The translations under genes and the position numbers were made by a program. From positions 164,375,713-164,439,712 of the forward strand of contig NC_083337.1 in assembly GCF_019175385.1 (NCBI RefSeq): DNA of 64,000 bases, in the 5' to 3' direction. Positions 21,324-31,492 of this stretch are shown here, piece by piece. Positions within the stretch are counted from its first letter, which is position 1. Each line of letters starts with the position of its first letter. The stretch comes from Lycium barbarum (Eukaryota > Streptophyta > Magnoliopsida > Solanales > Solanaceae). Below the pieces are notes generated by a model. The model did not search any database. It saw nothing but the letters and a program-made list of their open reading frames with translations, and had not been told where the DNA came from.

Positions 21324-21797
21324 TTAATTTTTTTAATTACATAGGGATAGGGAAGGGGGAATGAGAGAGAGAATTACAACGTGGGATTCAAACCCTCACC
21401 AATGAGGTGAAAGTTCACTTAGCCAACCAACTAAGGGCAATTTACAGGATTGCCTTTCGCTGGGGGTGGTCTTTAATTTTTACCCCTCAAAATGGTGGTC
21501 TTTAAATTCTGCTTTTCAGACAGAATTTTTGCCCGTGTAAATTCTGCCTTAAGGCAGAAATTCTCCCTTCAGGTTGAATTTGCATGGGCAGAAATTCTGC
21601 CTGTGCAACCCAAATTTGCAAAATTCTGCCTTGCGATTTTTTTTTTAACTGATCTGGGGTTCGAACCCACAACCTTGGGGTGTTAGGCGAGGGGTAAAAT
21701 TTAAAGACCACCAATTTGAAGGGCAAAAATTAAAGACCACCCCAAATAAAGGGCAATCTGCGCAAAAAAAAAAAAGACCAACTAAGCTACTAAGTTC
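21324..21797 (-). mobile_element. tRNA-derived SINE, split by a MULE MITE
   Basis: On the minus strand the head reads TAGCTTAGTTGGTTGGCTAA (A-box-like), then GAGGGTTTGAATCCC (B-box-like), a pyrimidine-rich body and a tail TAATTAAAAAAATTAAAG. A second copy on the plus strand at 29879-30001 shares head, B-box and tail. The MITE at 21435-21776 lies within the head. Confidence 0.6.
21435..21776. mobile_element. Mutator-type MITE (MULE) with a 9-bp target duplication
   Basis: 342 bp with inverted ends carrying GGGTGGTCTTTAATTTTT on both strands. It is flanked by the perfect 9-bp duplication ACCAACTAA (21426-21434 and 21777-21785), the length Mutator elements make. The middle is built of short palindromic AATTCTGCC/GGCAGAATT motifs. 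Confidence 0.8.
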
Positions 21798-21878
21798 CTA
21801 CTAAAAAAATAAAATCTAACATCTCATATTTGTATTTAATCAATAAATTCATGATACGCGTTATTACATACATACTTA

Positions 21879-22147
21879 GGGCCCGTTTGTCCATAGAATT
21901 ATTCACTTTTTTCCGGAATCAGCATTTGGGCATAAGAATTCCAAATACAACTTGAAGTTGTATTCCGGAATTCCAAAAATAAGAAAAACTTGTTTTTCAA
22001 AATTTTCACTTTTTTCACAACCAAAACAACCACTTTCAACAACAAAAAAATACAATTTGAAAAAGTATGGCCAAACACAACTCCAACTCCAACTCCAAAA
22101 TTTCAAAAAAAGTGATTTTTTTTTTTTGGTTTCTATGGCCAAACGCC
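21879..22147. mobile_element. TIR-type MITE (GGGCCCGTTTG family)
   Basis: Left end GGGCCCGTTTGTCCATAGAA; right end TTCTATGGCCAAACGCC. The interior has the palindrome CAACTTGAAGTTGTATT. The same family recurs at 51018-51265, and its right end is at 60264-60329 inside the CACTA element. No clear target duplication, so the superfamily is open. Confidence 0.65.
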
Positions 22148-22187
22148 AATTGTAAATTTGATGTGAATGCGCTGTGTGCGAGTGATT

Positions 22188-23387
22188 GAGAAAAGGACAT
22201 AAATGGCCCCTTAATTATGAGTGTAGGTTCAAAATAGTCCTTTAACTATGCACTTAATAGTTTTGGTCCTTTAAGTTTGCCACAAATTAATAAAAATGGT
22301 TCCTTAACTATGAGAGTTGATTAAAAATAGTCCCTTAAGTATGCGCTTAACAGTTTTGGCCCTTTAAGTTCACCAAAAGTTAACACTTTTAGTCTCCAAC
22401 AAAATATTCATCGAACTCTGTTAGATTTGACTAGAACAATGAAAAAAAAGAAAAACTTAGCAAAGAACTCACAATTAGAGGTACACATCACTAAAGAAAA
22501 GACTAGACAAAACCGACGGACGTTAGTCCATTATAGGAAAAAAACAACAGACTTGATAATGTCAGAAAATAGTGTCTCGAAACAGAAAGACCAATAGACT
22601 CTGTTGATTAAAACCGAAGGACTCCATCAGCTAAGTAAAATACACCAGACTTAGGAAATAAATTAGAAATAACAGAAACTACAAAATTTGTCACTACTAA
22701 AAACAAGCGACAAAAATAATTGACGAAAACAGATGGATAAAATTGTGGGACAGTATTTTTTTATTTTCTTTTAATTTTTATTGTTTTTTACGAAAACCAA
22801 TGGACATCCGTCGGTTATTTTCGAGGAAAAATGCGCCTTTTTTTTTTTTAAAAAAAAAAGAATCACTACAATTGAAGTATTTATTTTTATACCGGGTTTT
22901 CAGTAAAAACGAGTCTAGTGTATTTTACTTAGCCGATGGACTACCTCAGTTTTAATCGACAGAGTCCGTCGGTCTTTGTGTTCCGAGACATCATTTTCTG
23001 ACATTATCAATTATGTAGGTTTTTCTCGATTTTCCCTATAACTGACTGATGTCAGTCGATTTTGTCTCGAGGTATTTAGCCTTTCTTTAATAATGTGTGC
23101 CTCTAGATGTGATTTCTCACTATATTTTTTTTAGTTCACGTCAAATCTAACAAACGGAGTTCGATGAATATTTTGTCGGAGACTAAAAGTGTTAACTTTT
23201 GGCGAACTTAAAGGACCAAAACTGTTAATTTCATACTTAAGGGACTAATTTTAACCAACCCTCATAATTAAGGGATCAATTTTGTTAACTTGTGACAAAC
23301 TTAAAGGACCGAAACCGTTAAGTGCATAGTTAAATGACTATTTTGAACCTACTCTCATAGTTAAGGGACCATCTATGTCCTTTTCTC
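22188..23387. repeat. 1.2-kb foldback (near-full inverted repeat) element
   Basis: The termini are exact inverted copies (GAGAAAAGGACATA). Left-arm phrases such as AGTCCTTTAACTATGCACTT, AACACTTTTAGTCTCC, AATGTCAGAAAATAGTGTCT and CAGACTTAGGAAATAAA-like sequence recur inverted in the right arm (from about 22840 to 23387). Nearly the whole element could fold into one long hairpin around a short AT-rich centre near 22780-22850. GAGTGATT flanks it (22180-22187; 23390-23397, two bases away on the right), consistent with an 8-9 bp duplication. No protein is coded. Confidence 0.85.
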
Positions 23388-23397
23388 GTGAGTGATT

Positions 23398-24235
23398 ATT
23401 CCTTCATAATAGTGGTACTACTGAGCATTATCTATCCGAATGTCTAAACTTGTCTCAAAATACGATGTATGTAAAGTGGTTAAATTTATCATTTAAAATG
23501 AAACCAGAGGTTGCCAGTTCATGATGCTTAGATAATGATTGTGTGTATATTAAGGAAGACTATAAGATTGTAATTCGAAATGCATAAATGATTGTGTGCT
23601 TAAATAACATGATGTCTTCCTCCAAATCGTTTAAAATGTTTTCGTTCCTGCTAATTAATTATCACCGACAATCAGTGTATATAAAATGGTACAATGAGGA
23701 TTTGTTACTTGTCTTATTTGAATTTTAATGCAAGAAAGTGTTTGGTTCGAAATAATCAGCGCATCATCTGGAAGCTAATAATTGTAAACCTTGAACAAAA
23801 TAAATCAGATATACTAAAAAAACATAATATTTTAACAGAATTTGATCAATTGACCTACATATGAAAAACTATAAAGGAAAGCATAAAAACTATGGAGGGA
23901 ATAACCTCCCCCTAAACAAGTCTCTCTAAACTACATTGTGAATGCTATTGTATTTTTGTTTGAAGTGAATATCCTCAATTTATAGAAGTGCAAAACTTCT
24001 CAAAAAAAAAGGGGGGGGGGGGGGGGGGGGGTGTTGGGGATGAATATGTAGTCTTTTTCCACAAAGAAAATATTTTCTACCAAGAAGTCCTTTATGAAGT
24101 AAAACACAATTATGATAGAATCCAAATAAGGTAAAAAATTCAGGGTAAACTCTAACAGAAAAATGATTAGTGAAGCCCCAATTTATTTAGGATTGAAATA
24201 TTGTGAAAAAAAAAAACTATATCTTCAAAAGCTAA
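23398..24235. other. AT-rich intergenic DNA with a poly(G) tract
   Basis: No gene is seen. It contains a run of about 21 G at 24011-24031 directly after nine A. Confidence 0.5.
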
Positions 24236-26316
24236 TCTATCTATATATAATATAAAGTTAGGCATAGACAATGTGATGTGGCACCTCTCTATGACCTACA
24301 ATCATATTTATCTTTTTTCTCCTTTTTTGGCATTTTTCTCTCTTATTTGGTTTATTTTTTCTTTAACATCATTATTATTTATTTAATGTGCAATTAGAGA
24401 GGGTAATTATAGGGTGAAACATAAATGATGGCTTTATTGTTGAAATTGAAAAAGACAATGAAAAGTTGTAACTTCTTCAACAACTTATTGCACTCAACAA
24501 ATCAATTAGCCTTCGTTACAGTTTGATCTATCCCTTTATTTAAGGTCTAGAAAATCTGCAAACAAATAAATCAATATACCTTATTTATTGTCATTCCTTA
24601 ATATTACTATCATTTATGCCCACGTTCCTTCCTTATGAAAGCTTTCCTCAATTCCTGATGAATATCAGTCGTTAGTTATTTCTTATTCTTCTTATACCCA
24701 CGTTGCCACCACCATTAAATCCCATTACTTTGATCATTCATAACGTAAATATAATTGCAGCTAGGTTAGACCTATAAATAGTACTCTGAAGCATTTGATT
24801 TCAAGCACACATCCTCTTCCATTTCAAAATCAACTTCGTTTTGGCTTTATATATAGATTTTTGTCTCACCTCTTTCTTTCGTAGGTCTTCCCTTCAAAGG
24901 ATTATCAAAAAGATAGGAAAAGAATCTCGTGCAATAGATTCACCACTGTTTCCCGGAAGTCTGTCTTCGCTGCATCAACATTAATTGATCAAGGTCTAGA
25001 GGGAAAGTTAGAGATTAGTTTGAGAGGGTAGTGAAGGAGAGTGTATTTAAAATTTCATGGATATTTTTTCATGTTCTTGTACTAAAGAGCATGCAACAAT
25101 GTTAACAAAGAATTCATAGGAGTTCTATTCTCTCTCTTTTTTTTTTTAATTTTTTTTTTATTTGGACTCCTTTACGTTGTTGATTGTAATATGTGTGATG
25201 AATTCATAGAATAATTATGGAATTATTGGGATGGTAAAAAGAATATAAAAGGAAGAGGAAGAATTGTGTGGATTTTGCATAAAATCTGAAGTAAAATGAG
25301 GATTTTACTGATTTTAGGCGAGAATCAGCAAGAACAAATTAAGAGAATATTGATAAATTATGGAATGAAAATAATAGTAGGTGGCAATTTGCAAAAGTCA
25401 TGAGTGAGGTCAGGGGCACAGAACCCTCAACTTTCAACACAGAGTATAAGTTTATGTGTAAAAAAAAATTAAAATTGTATATAAAATAGATATGAACTCA
25501 TAACTTTTAAAATATAATGAGTTCAATACTAAAATTCTTAAGATTGAACCCATAAAATTTAAATTCTGAATCCGACTCTGAGTGAGGCGCTGAGTGACTT
25601 TGAAAATGATAAAAACGGGGGCAAAAAAAAGAAGATATGTTTCACAGATCTATCCATCTTGATTCCATCATTCAGGTCCATTTGTAGCCACAATTTGTGC
25701 CATTTGTGCATTCCCTCAATTCGGGGAATTTATCAAGTACACTCCATACTACTTTCCTTATTTTTCTACTTGTTATTTGCCATTTTATTCATTTATTCTT
25801 AGATTATGAAGATCTTTTAAAGATAACTATACTCTAATTTACGACACATAATAAATATATATTAAACAATACAATCATGCACAACAATATATTTACCTAA
25901 ATACATCTATATTTACAAAAAAAATATAATAATGAAAAATGTAGTTTCACCTAATATAAATAGGTAGCGAAGTTTAATTTCTAAATTACGGAACCAGAGG
26001 AAAACATTTTTGAATTTTGTTTTAGGATTTTTTTTTTCTGATGTAAAAGAAAAAAATTGAGAGTGATGTTGTTATGGTACTTTATAGTATCATAAGATTA
26101 TGTTAGGATTTGATGTTTAGTTCCTTTTTTGAAATAAGTTTTATGAAATACTTCTGAGTTGAAATTATGAATTTATATTTTAAATTATTTGTTTTAAGTA
26201 AATCTGAAGCTATTTTAGTTGTTACAAATAATTATTTTTTGATTATTTAATTGTTTAATAAGAAAAACATTATTTTGTAACTGAAGTCTTCTGTAACTGC
26301 GCGAAGCGCGGACTAG
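24236..26316 (+). mobile_element. Non-autonomous Helitron, 2.1 kb
   Basis: The 5' end TCTATCTATATATAATATAA follows a host A. The 3' end has the hairpin GCGCGAAGCGC, then GGA and CTAG, followed by a host T. These are Helitron borders with insertion between A and T, with no target duplication. No RepHel ORF is present. Inside is a promoter-like stretch (CTATAAATAGTAC at about 24772) followed by a pyrimidine-rich leader, which may be a captured gene start, but no protein is recognisable. Confidence 0.75.
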
Positions 26317-27091
26317 TTTACTAGTGTTGGGAGTAAATGTGGAATTCACTCAAACGTAGCGTGAGTAGGGGATATGATCGCATATTTAAACTTAGTTAAA
26401 ATGGCATATAGTAAGTGGTCTAATAAATCTCATATGGTGTGTTGTGACTTGTGTTTTAACGAATGATTATGCGTCTAAATCATATAACAAAATTAAGGTG
26501 CGCCTAATTCATATGATATTTGTGAAACTTTTTCAGAGGGCCAATCTTTATTATCTTAAACAACAGGTAATTACAATTTCGATCGCACCGTTAAAATGAA
26601 GGATCAACTTTAGTAATTAGTTGTAAGTTGTCAAACGAGGGGTGTGAAGGTTAGCTAGGTCATATCACATATGGTTTAAGCTTTTGGTCTCATGATGTAC
26701 ACAACTGTCCTTCCAAATTAAATAACCATCCGTCTAGACTTGAAAGTTTCAACTGCCAATTGTTTTAATTTGGCATTGTTATTTTTTCTCTAGGAATTTG
26801 ATATTCAAAATTTATTGGTGTTATTCATTTATTTTGCGATGAATAATAACCCTTATTTTGCGATGAATAAATAAGAGGATAAAACGCTTCACCACTAAGG
26901 GGCTCATCATTCCCTCAGGACTCGAGTTCGAGACATCATATTAAAGGTGGAGAGATCGAGTCATCTCGTTACACAATGCGGATGTGTCATTGACAGAATA
27001 GGTTCAAGAAAAATAATATTTTTGGTCCAAACCCTATGTCAGTCTTAAAAATTCATTTAATAAATTATAAATTAAAACCTAGTAACTCTAA
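26317..27091. other. AT-rich intergenic DNA
   Basis: No gene is seen. A B-box-like GAGTTCGAGAC occurs at about 26927 without a convincing A-box or tail. Confidence 0.4.
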
Positions 27092-27682
27092 TAAGATGCG
27101 GGAAGCGAAGCTGAAATGGTTCGAGCATGTACAGAGGAGATGCACGGAGGCCCCAGTGCGGACATGTGAGAGGTTGGCTATGGACGATTTCAAGAGAGGT
27201 AGAGGTAGGCCGAAAAAGTATTGGGGAGAAGTGATTAGGCAGGACATGGCACAGTTATAGCTTATCGAGGATATGACCTTGGATAGGAGGTTGCAGAGGA
27301 CGCGGATTAGGGTAGAAGGTTAGTAGGTAGTAGCGCGTGTCTCGTGTTTCCTTCCATGCTAGTATGCGTAGTATTACTTTTGTAGTTTCTTGTCCTTCGA
27401 TTTCTTGTTACTATTTGCTATCTCTAATACTTCGATTATCATATTAGTTTGATGCATTTACTGTTACTTTTCTTCATAGTGTTTATCTATACTATTTTGA
27501 CATGGCTTCTCTATATTCATCATTCCTTGTCTAACTTTTTTTTAATGTTTTCTCTTGAGCCGAGGGTCTTTTGGAAACAGCCTCTCTACCTTCTAAGATA
27601 GGGGTAAGGTCTGCATACACTTTATCCTCTTCAAACCCCACTTGTGGGATTACACTGGGTATGTTGTGTTGTTGTTGTTGCA
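27092..27682 (+). mobile_element. 5'-truncated RTE LINE
   Basis: It starts inside the C-terminal region of the RT protein ([34 protein letters not shown], then TAG) and continues through the 3' UTR (GTCTGCATACACTTTATCC, CCCCACTTGTGGGATTAC) to a (GTT)n tail. It is the same family as 6174-8685, in the opposite orientation. 5' truncation is typical of LINE retroposition. Confidence 0.88.
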
Positions 27683-27775
27683 ACTCCAACAGAATAAAAT
27701 CGAGAACCAATAAATTTTAGACCTTCGATCTGCCTTAGTCACTAATTTCTTAGCAGTCATTTGGTAATATATCAA

Positions 27776-28320
27776 GGGCAAAGGTGCAAATATACCCCTT
27801 GCTGTTATAAAATGGTGCAAATATATCCTTGTCCTTACACAAATAGTGCAAATATATCCTTTTAAAAAAATCATGTAGCTTATTTTTTAATTTAAAAAAA
27901 ATGTCATGTGGCTTTAAAAAAAAGTCAATCATTGTTTTTGAGTAGACATATTTTTCTGACGCCACACAGTACATTTTTTTTCTGGTGAGTCGGGTCTGGT
28001 TTGTTTAAAAAAGTATCTCCGTGACTTTACAAAAAAAAGTCTTCCCATTTGTTTAAAAGAACCAGACCCGACCAGAAAAAAATTTATCATGTGGCTTTAG
28101 AAAAATATGTATACTAAAAAAAATGGGTAGACTCTTTTTTAAAGCCACGTGTATTTTTTTAATTAAAAAATAAATTAAATAATTTTTTAAAAAAAATCCT
28201 TCAGCAAAAGAGTATATTTGCACCATTTTGTAACGGCATGGGTATATTTACATCACTTTTATAACAGGGGTATCTCTGCTCTAAATCACAAAATTAAGAG
28301 GTATATTTGCACCTTTTCCC
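27776..28320. mobile_element. Mutator-type MITE with a perfect 9-bp target duplication
   Basis: 545 bp. Inverted ends GGGCAAAGGTGCAAATATAC and (minus strand) GGGAAAAGGTGCAAATATAC; subterminal copies of TGCAAATATA recur on both arms. ATATATCAA flanks it exactly (27767-27775 and 28321-28329). It is non-coding and sits about 95 bp after the RTE tail. Confidence 0.88.
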
Positions 28321-28329
28321 ATATATCAA

Positions 28330-28486
28330 AGACCCCAATAACTGATTCATGAGGGAAGCAACATGATCGATACTTGAACCATATCTGGCATTATTCACTC
28401 TTGAGCAAATTTTAAGATGAAATAAAATTACAGGAACCAAATCATCCATGAGAATAGATCCTATAATATACTCTAAGCGCGCACAC

Positions 28487-28540
<54 letters not shown>

Positions 28541-29878
28541 GGGGGGGGAGGGCGGGTGGGGGCTGGGGGGAAGAGAGATTGTTTCTTCCTTATTGAGTGC
28601 AATGGTGCTATAATCCATTGATTGTTTGGTACATGATAATGATAAGGTTATCTCAAGATTAAAATCTGGATAGGTAATTTCGTATTTTATATGGGATAAG
28701 ATAATTCTATAATATTGGTATGAATTTTATGCCGGAATAACCTCTAACCTTATAACAAACGGCCCCTAAATATTTGAATCCTTTTACCTTTTTGGTAATG
28801 TCAAAAAAGAGAAGCAAGTCTTTTTCCAACTTTCAAATTGAAATGGAAGAGAAATGATCAAATTCCAGCTCAACTTTTTCCTCCCAAATGAAAATAGTAA
28901 CCAAAAAGGTCACAATTTAATTTAAAAAGCAAATTAAAAGAGTAAAAAGATGAATTAAACAGTCAAAAACACATTATTATATCAACCCCCTTATGTCCCC
29001 TCGTTCAAATTCCCCCACCACCTCCCTAGCCTACCCTTCCTCAAAACCAAAGCACCTGTAATCACGTCATTAAGCAGTAGAGTAACAGATGAGAGAGTAC
29101 TGAGAAGCTCATTAAAGAAAATCGGCATTTTGATTAAAGAGCCCTATCTACCAAGTATATTCAATTTTATTAGTATTGTTTATTTGACACCTTGTTATAT
29201 GTGTGTGCATATTATATTGCATACATATTTTCATCTAATTCTGGTAAACAATTTCTAACAACTTTTTCATACTAACTTGACTCGATTAATGATTAGGCAT
29301 ATTATAGGTCGGACTTCTACAACTCTTCTAAATTTGATTTAGGAAAAGTTATAAAAAGATATTCTAAATATTATAAACTTTTATCTTTTGTTACTCAATA
29401 TTTTAGACCATTCATACGATAGCAATTCACCTCGTATTTGCCCTTAATTGAGTTACACCATAAATTTGAGCTGAAGTATAACGTAGGATAATTGTAAATC
29501 ATAAGCAAAAGTAGATGAGCAAAGCTGAACATATTTCCCAAAATATTATTGACATGTGAATTCCACCCAATCCACATTGATGTTACGTTAAAATAAAAAA
29601 ACAAAGATTTGCTAGGCAATTATATAAATTTAAATTTCGTGTATTTTCGGCTTTTTGCATCATCACGTTAAGTTTACTTATAACAATAATAGGTTAATTT
29701 ACATAACACAACTTTGAAATGATAATTTGGAGAACAGAAACATAACTTGTTACAACCAATTAAATTGACCTGATGGTGTAAAAAAGAAATTGTATATTCG
29801 ATTTTGTTTTATTTAGGTCTTTCAATATATTCATCATAGTAGTAGTTTAAGTAGTTTACAACTAACATGTAGGGATTT
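28330..29878. other. AT-rich intergenic DNA with a long homopurine tract
   Basis: No gene is seen. 28491-28536 is a run of about 46 A followed by a G-rich stretch to 28570. A MITE-like end (ACAAACGGCCCC) lies near 28760 opposite GTTTGGTACATGATAATG near 28625. Confidence 0.45.
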
Positions 29879-30001
29879 TAATAGCTCGGTTAATTGACTA
29901 CTAAACTTTCACCTAATAAGTGAGAGTTCGAATTTTCACTTATAATTTCCTCTCCCATTTCCCCTTGCCTACCGAGGTAATTAAAAAAAAAAAAAAAAAA
30001 G
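29879..30001 (+). mobile_element. tRNA-derived SINE
   Basis: It has an A-box-like TAGCTCGGTTAATTGACTAC, a B-box-like GTGAGAGTTCGAATTTTC, a C/T-rich body (TCCTCTCCCATTTCCCCTTG) and GAGGTAATT followed by about 18 A. It is the plus-strand relative of the split SINE at 21324-21797. Confidence 0.6.
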
Positions 30002-30317
30002 AGTTAATTTACAACAACACTTTGTCTTCAGTTGGCATTCCCCAAGTACTAAAGTCAGATACGAGTCAGTCTTGTTAGTGTCCAGAGTGTAAGCTTTCCT
30101 TGTTTCCGCCAATTTGGAGTCCCCCAAACTCAGGAAAATATACACAGACAGAGAGTCAATACAGAGGAAAAGAACAGTGTGATTCCCCCCCCAACTGCCC
30201 TTCTTCCCATTTTCCCCATTCTCTCTCTAAACTAGTAATAATCACTTATGGGGTTTCCACTTTTTCCTTCTAAGTTTTCAACTTTCTCATTCTTTCCTTT
30301 CACCCTTCTCTCTCACA

Positions 30318-30410
30318 CGCGTATATACCCTAAAATTACCCTTCTTCTTCTTCTTCTTCTTCTTCTTCTTTGTTCAATGAAGATTTAGCTTTTGGTCTTC
30401 TTTCAGGTTC
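30318..30410 (+). promoter_or_regulatory. Core promoter and 5' leader of the AGC kinase gene
   Basis: A TATA box (TATATA, 30322-30327) is followed by a (CTT)n leader at about 30342-30370 and by a possible 5' UTR donor (TTTCAG/GTTCTT near 30408). A minimal upstream ORF (ATG AAG ATT TAG) lies in the leader at about 30378. An acceptor (TTTCTTAG) at 31490 would bring the leader to the coding exon. Confidence 0.5.
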
Positions 30411-31492
30411 TTGCTTCATCTCTTTCTTTTTCCCTACATATGTTTTTTTTTTGAGCATATGTTGTTTAAAGGTAGAAACTTTATGTTGTCTTTCTTCTTT
30501 TTAAATATTCAAACTAGTCTTAAAGCTGCTTCTCCTTTCTGGGTTCTGTGTCTTCTGCTTTTTTCATTGAAATAAATATGGGATTGTATTTCCTGATTTC
30601 TTTTACTTTCGGGCTTTTCTTGGTAATGTTTTTTTCATTAGCTGGAAGATTTATAGATTCTTGATCCCTAATAAAGATTGAAAGGTTTTTAACTTTTTTC
30701 TGGGTTGCCTTTTCCTAATGCTATTTCTTGCATGTCATTTTTTTCTTCCTAGATTAGCTAATAACTCTATGTATTATGGATTTTTCATCTGAATATTTGG
30801 ATCACTTTAGCTTTTATTTGGTGGATTTCATTTGAAGCTTCTTTTTAAAAAAAAAAAAAAAACTGTTGGGCTTTAAATTTTTGGGAAAAACAGATGCAAA
30901 CAAATTGGTGGAGCAATGCATATATACAGTTAATGTAATTTAGAACTTATGATGAAATAGAAAAGTGGAGTGGTCATATGAGTTCACAGCTTTGAGAATA
31001 AATGAGTGAGCAAGAAAGCTATTGTTTTTAAACTTGCCATTGTGGTAGTTGTCTAAAGTAGTACCAAAATCTACACAGATTTAGTTTCAACATTGGCTGT
31101 CTTTAAAGAACATATGAACAGCTGGCTTTAGATGCTATAAGTAGGTGTACAGTGGCATGAATTTTCACAGGTTTATAATTTAGAGGAGAGGACTGCTTAG
31201 TCCTTTATCTTCAACTCCCAACAGCAGTAATTAAACCATAAGCATTGAAAGGACATAACTTGCGGGTGCTATAAATCCTTCTTTTGGCTTTAAATGACTC
31301 AATTTTTCATATGAATTAATTATGCATCTGTAATTTGCTGAATTTCTTCATTTGTAGCAGATAAGGTATGCTGCATACTGAATGCAGTAAAGAGGTAGTT
31401 GCCAAGTTTTCCGTCTTGGAATTGAATATGATCAACAACCATTTTGGAGAACCTCTAATGGACTGTTCCATTTGTGTTCTTCTTTCTTAGAT

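Noticed and set aside
26868..27010. Possible third SINE with B-box-like GAGTTCGAGAC
   Set aside because: There is no A-box at the right distance, no A-tail and no flank duplication.
28294..28602. 102-aa minus ORF with a poly-Phe run
   Set aside because: It is read from the poly(A) tract and a MITE end, with no domain.
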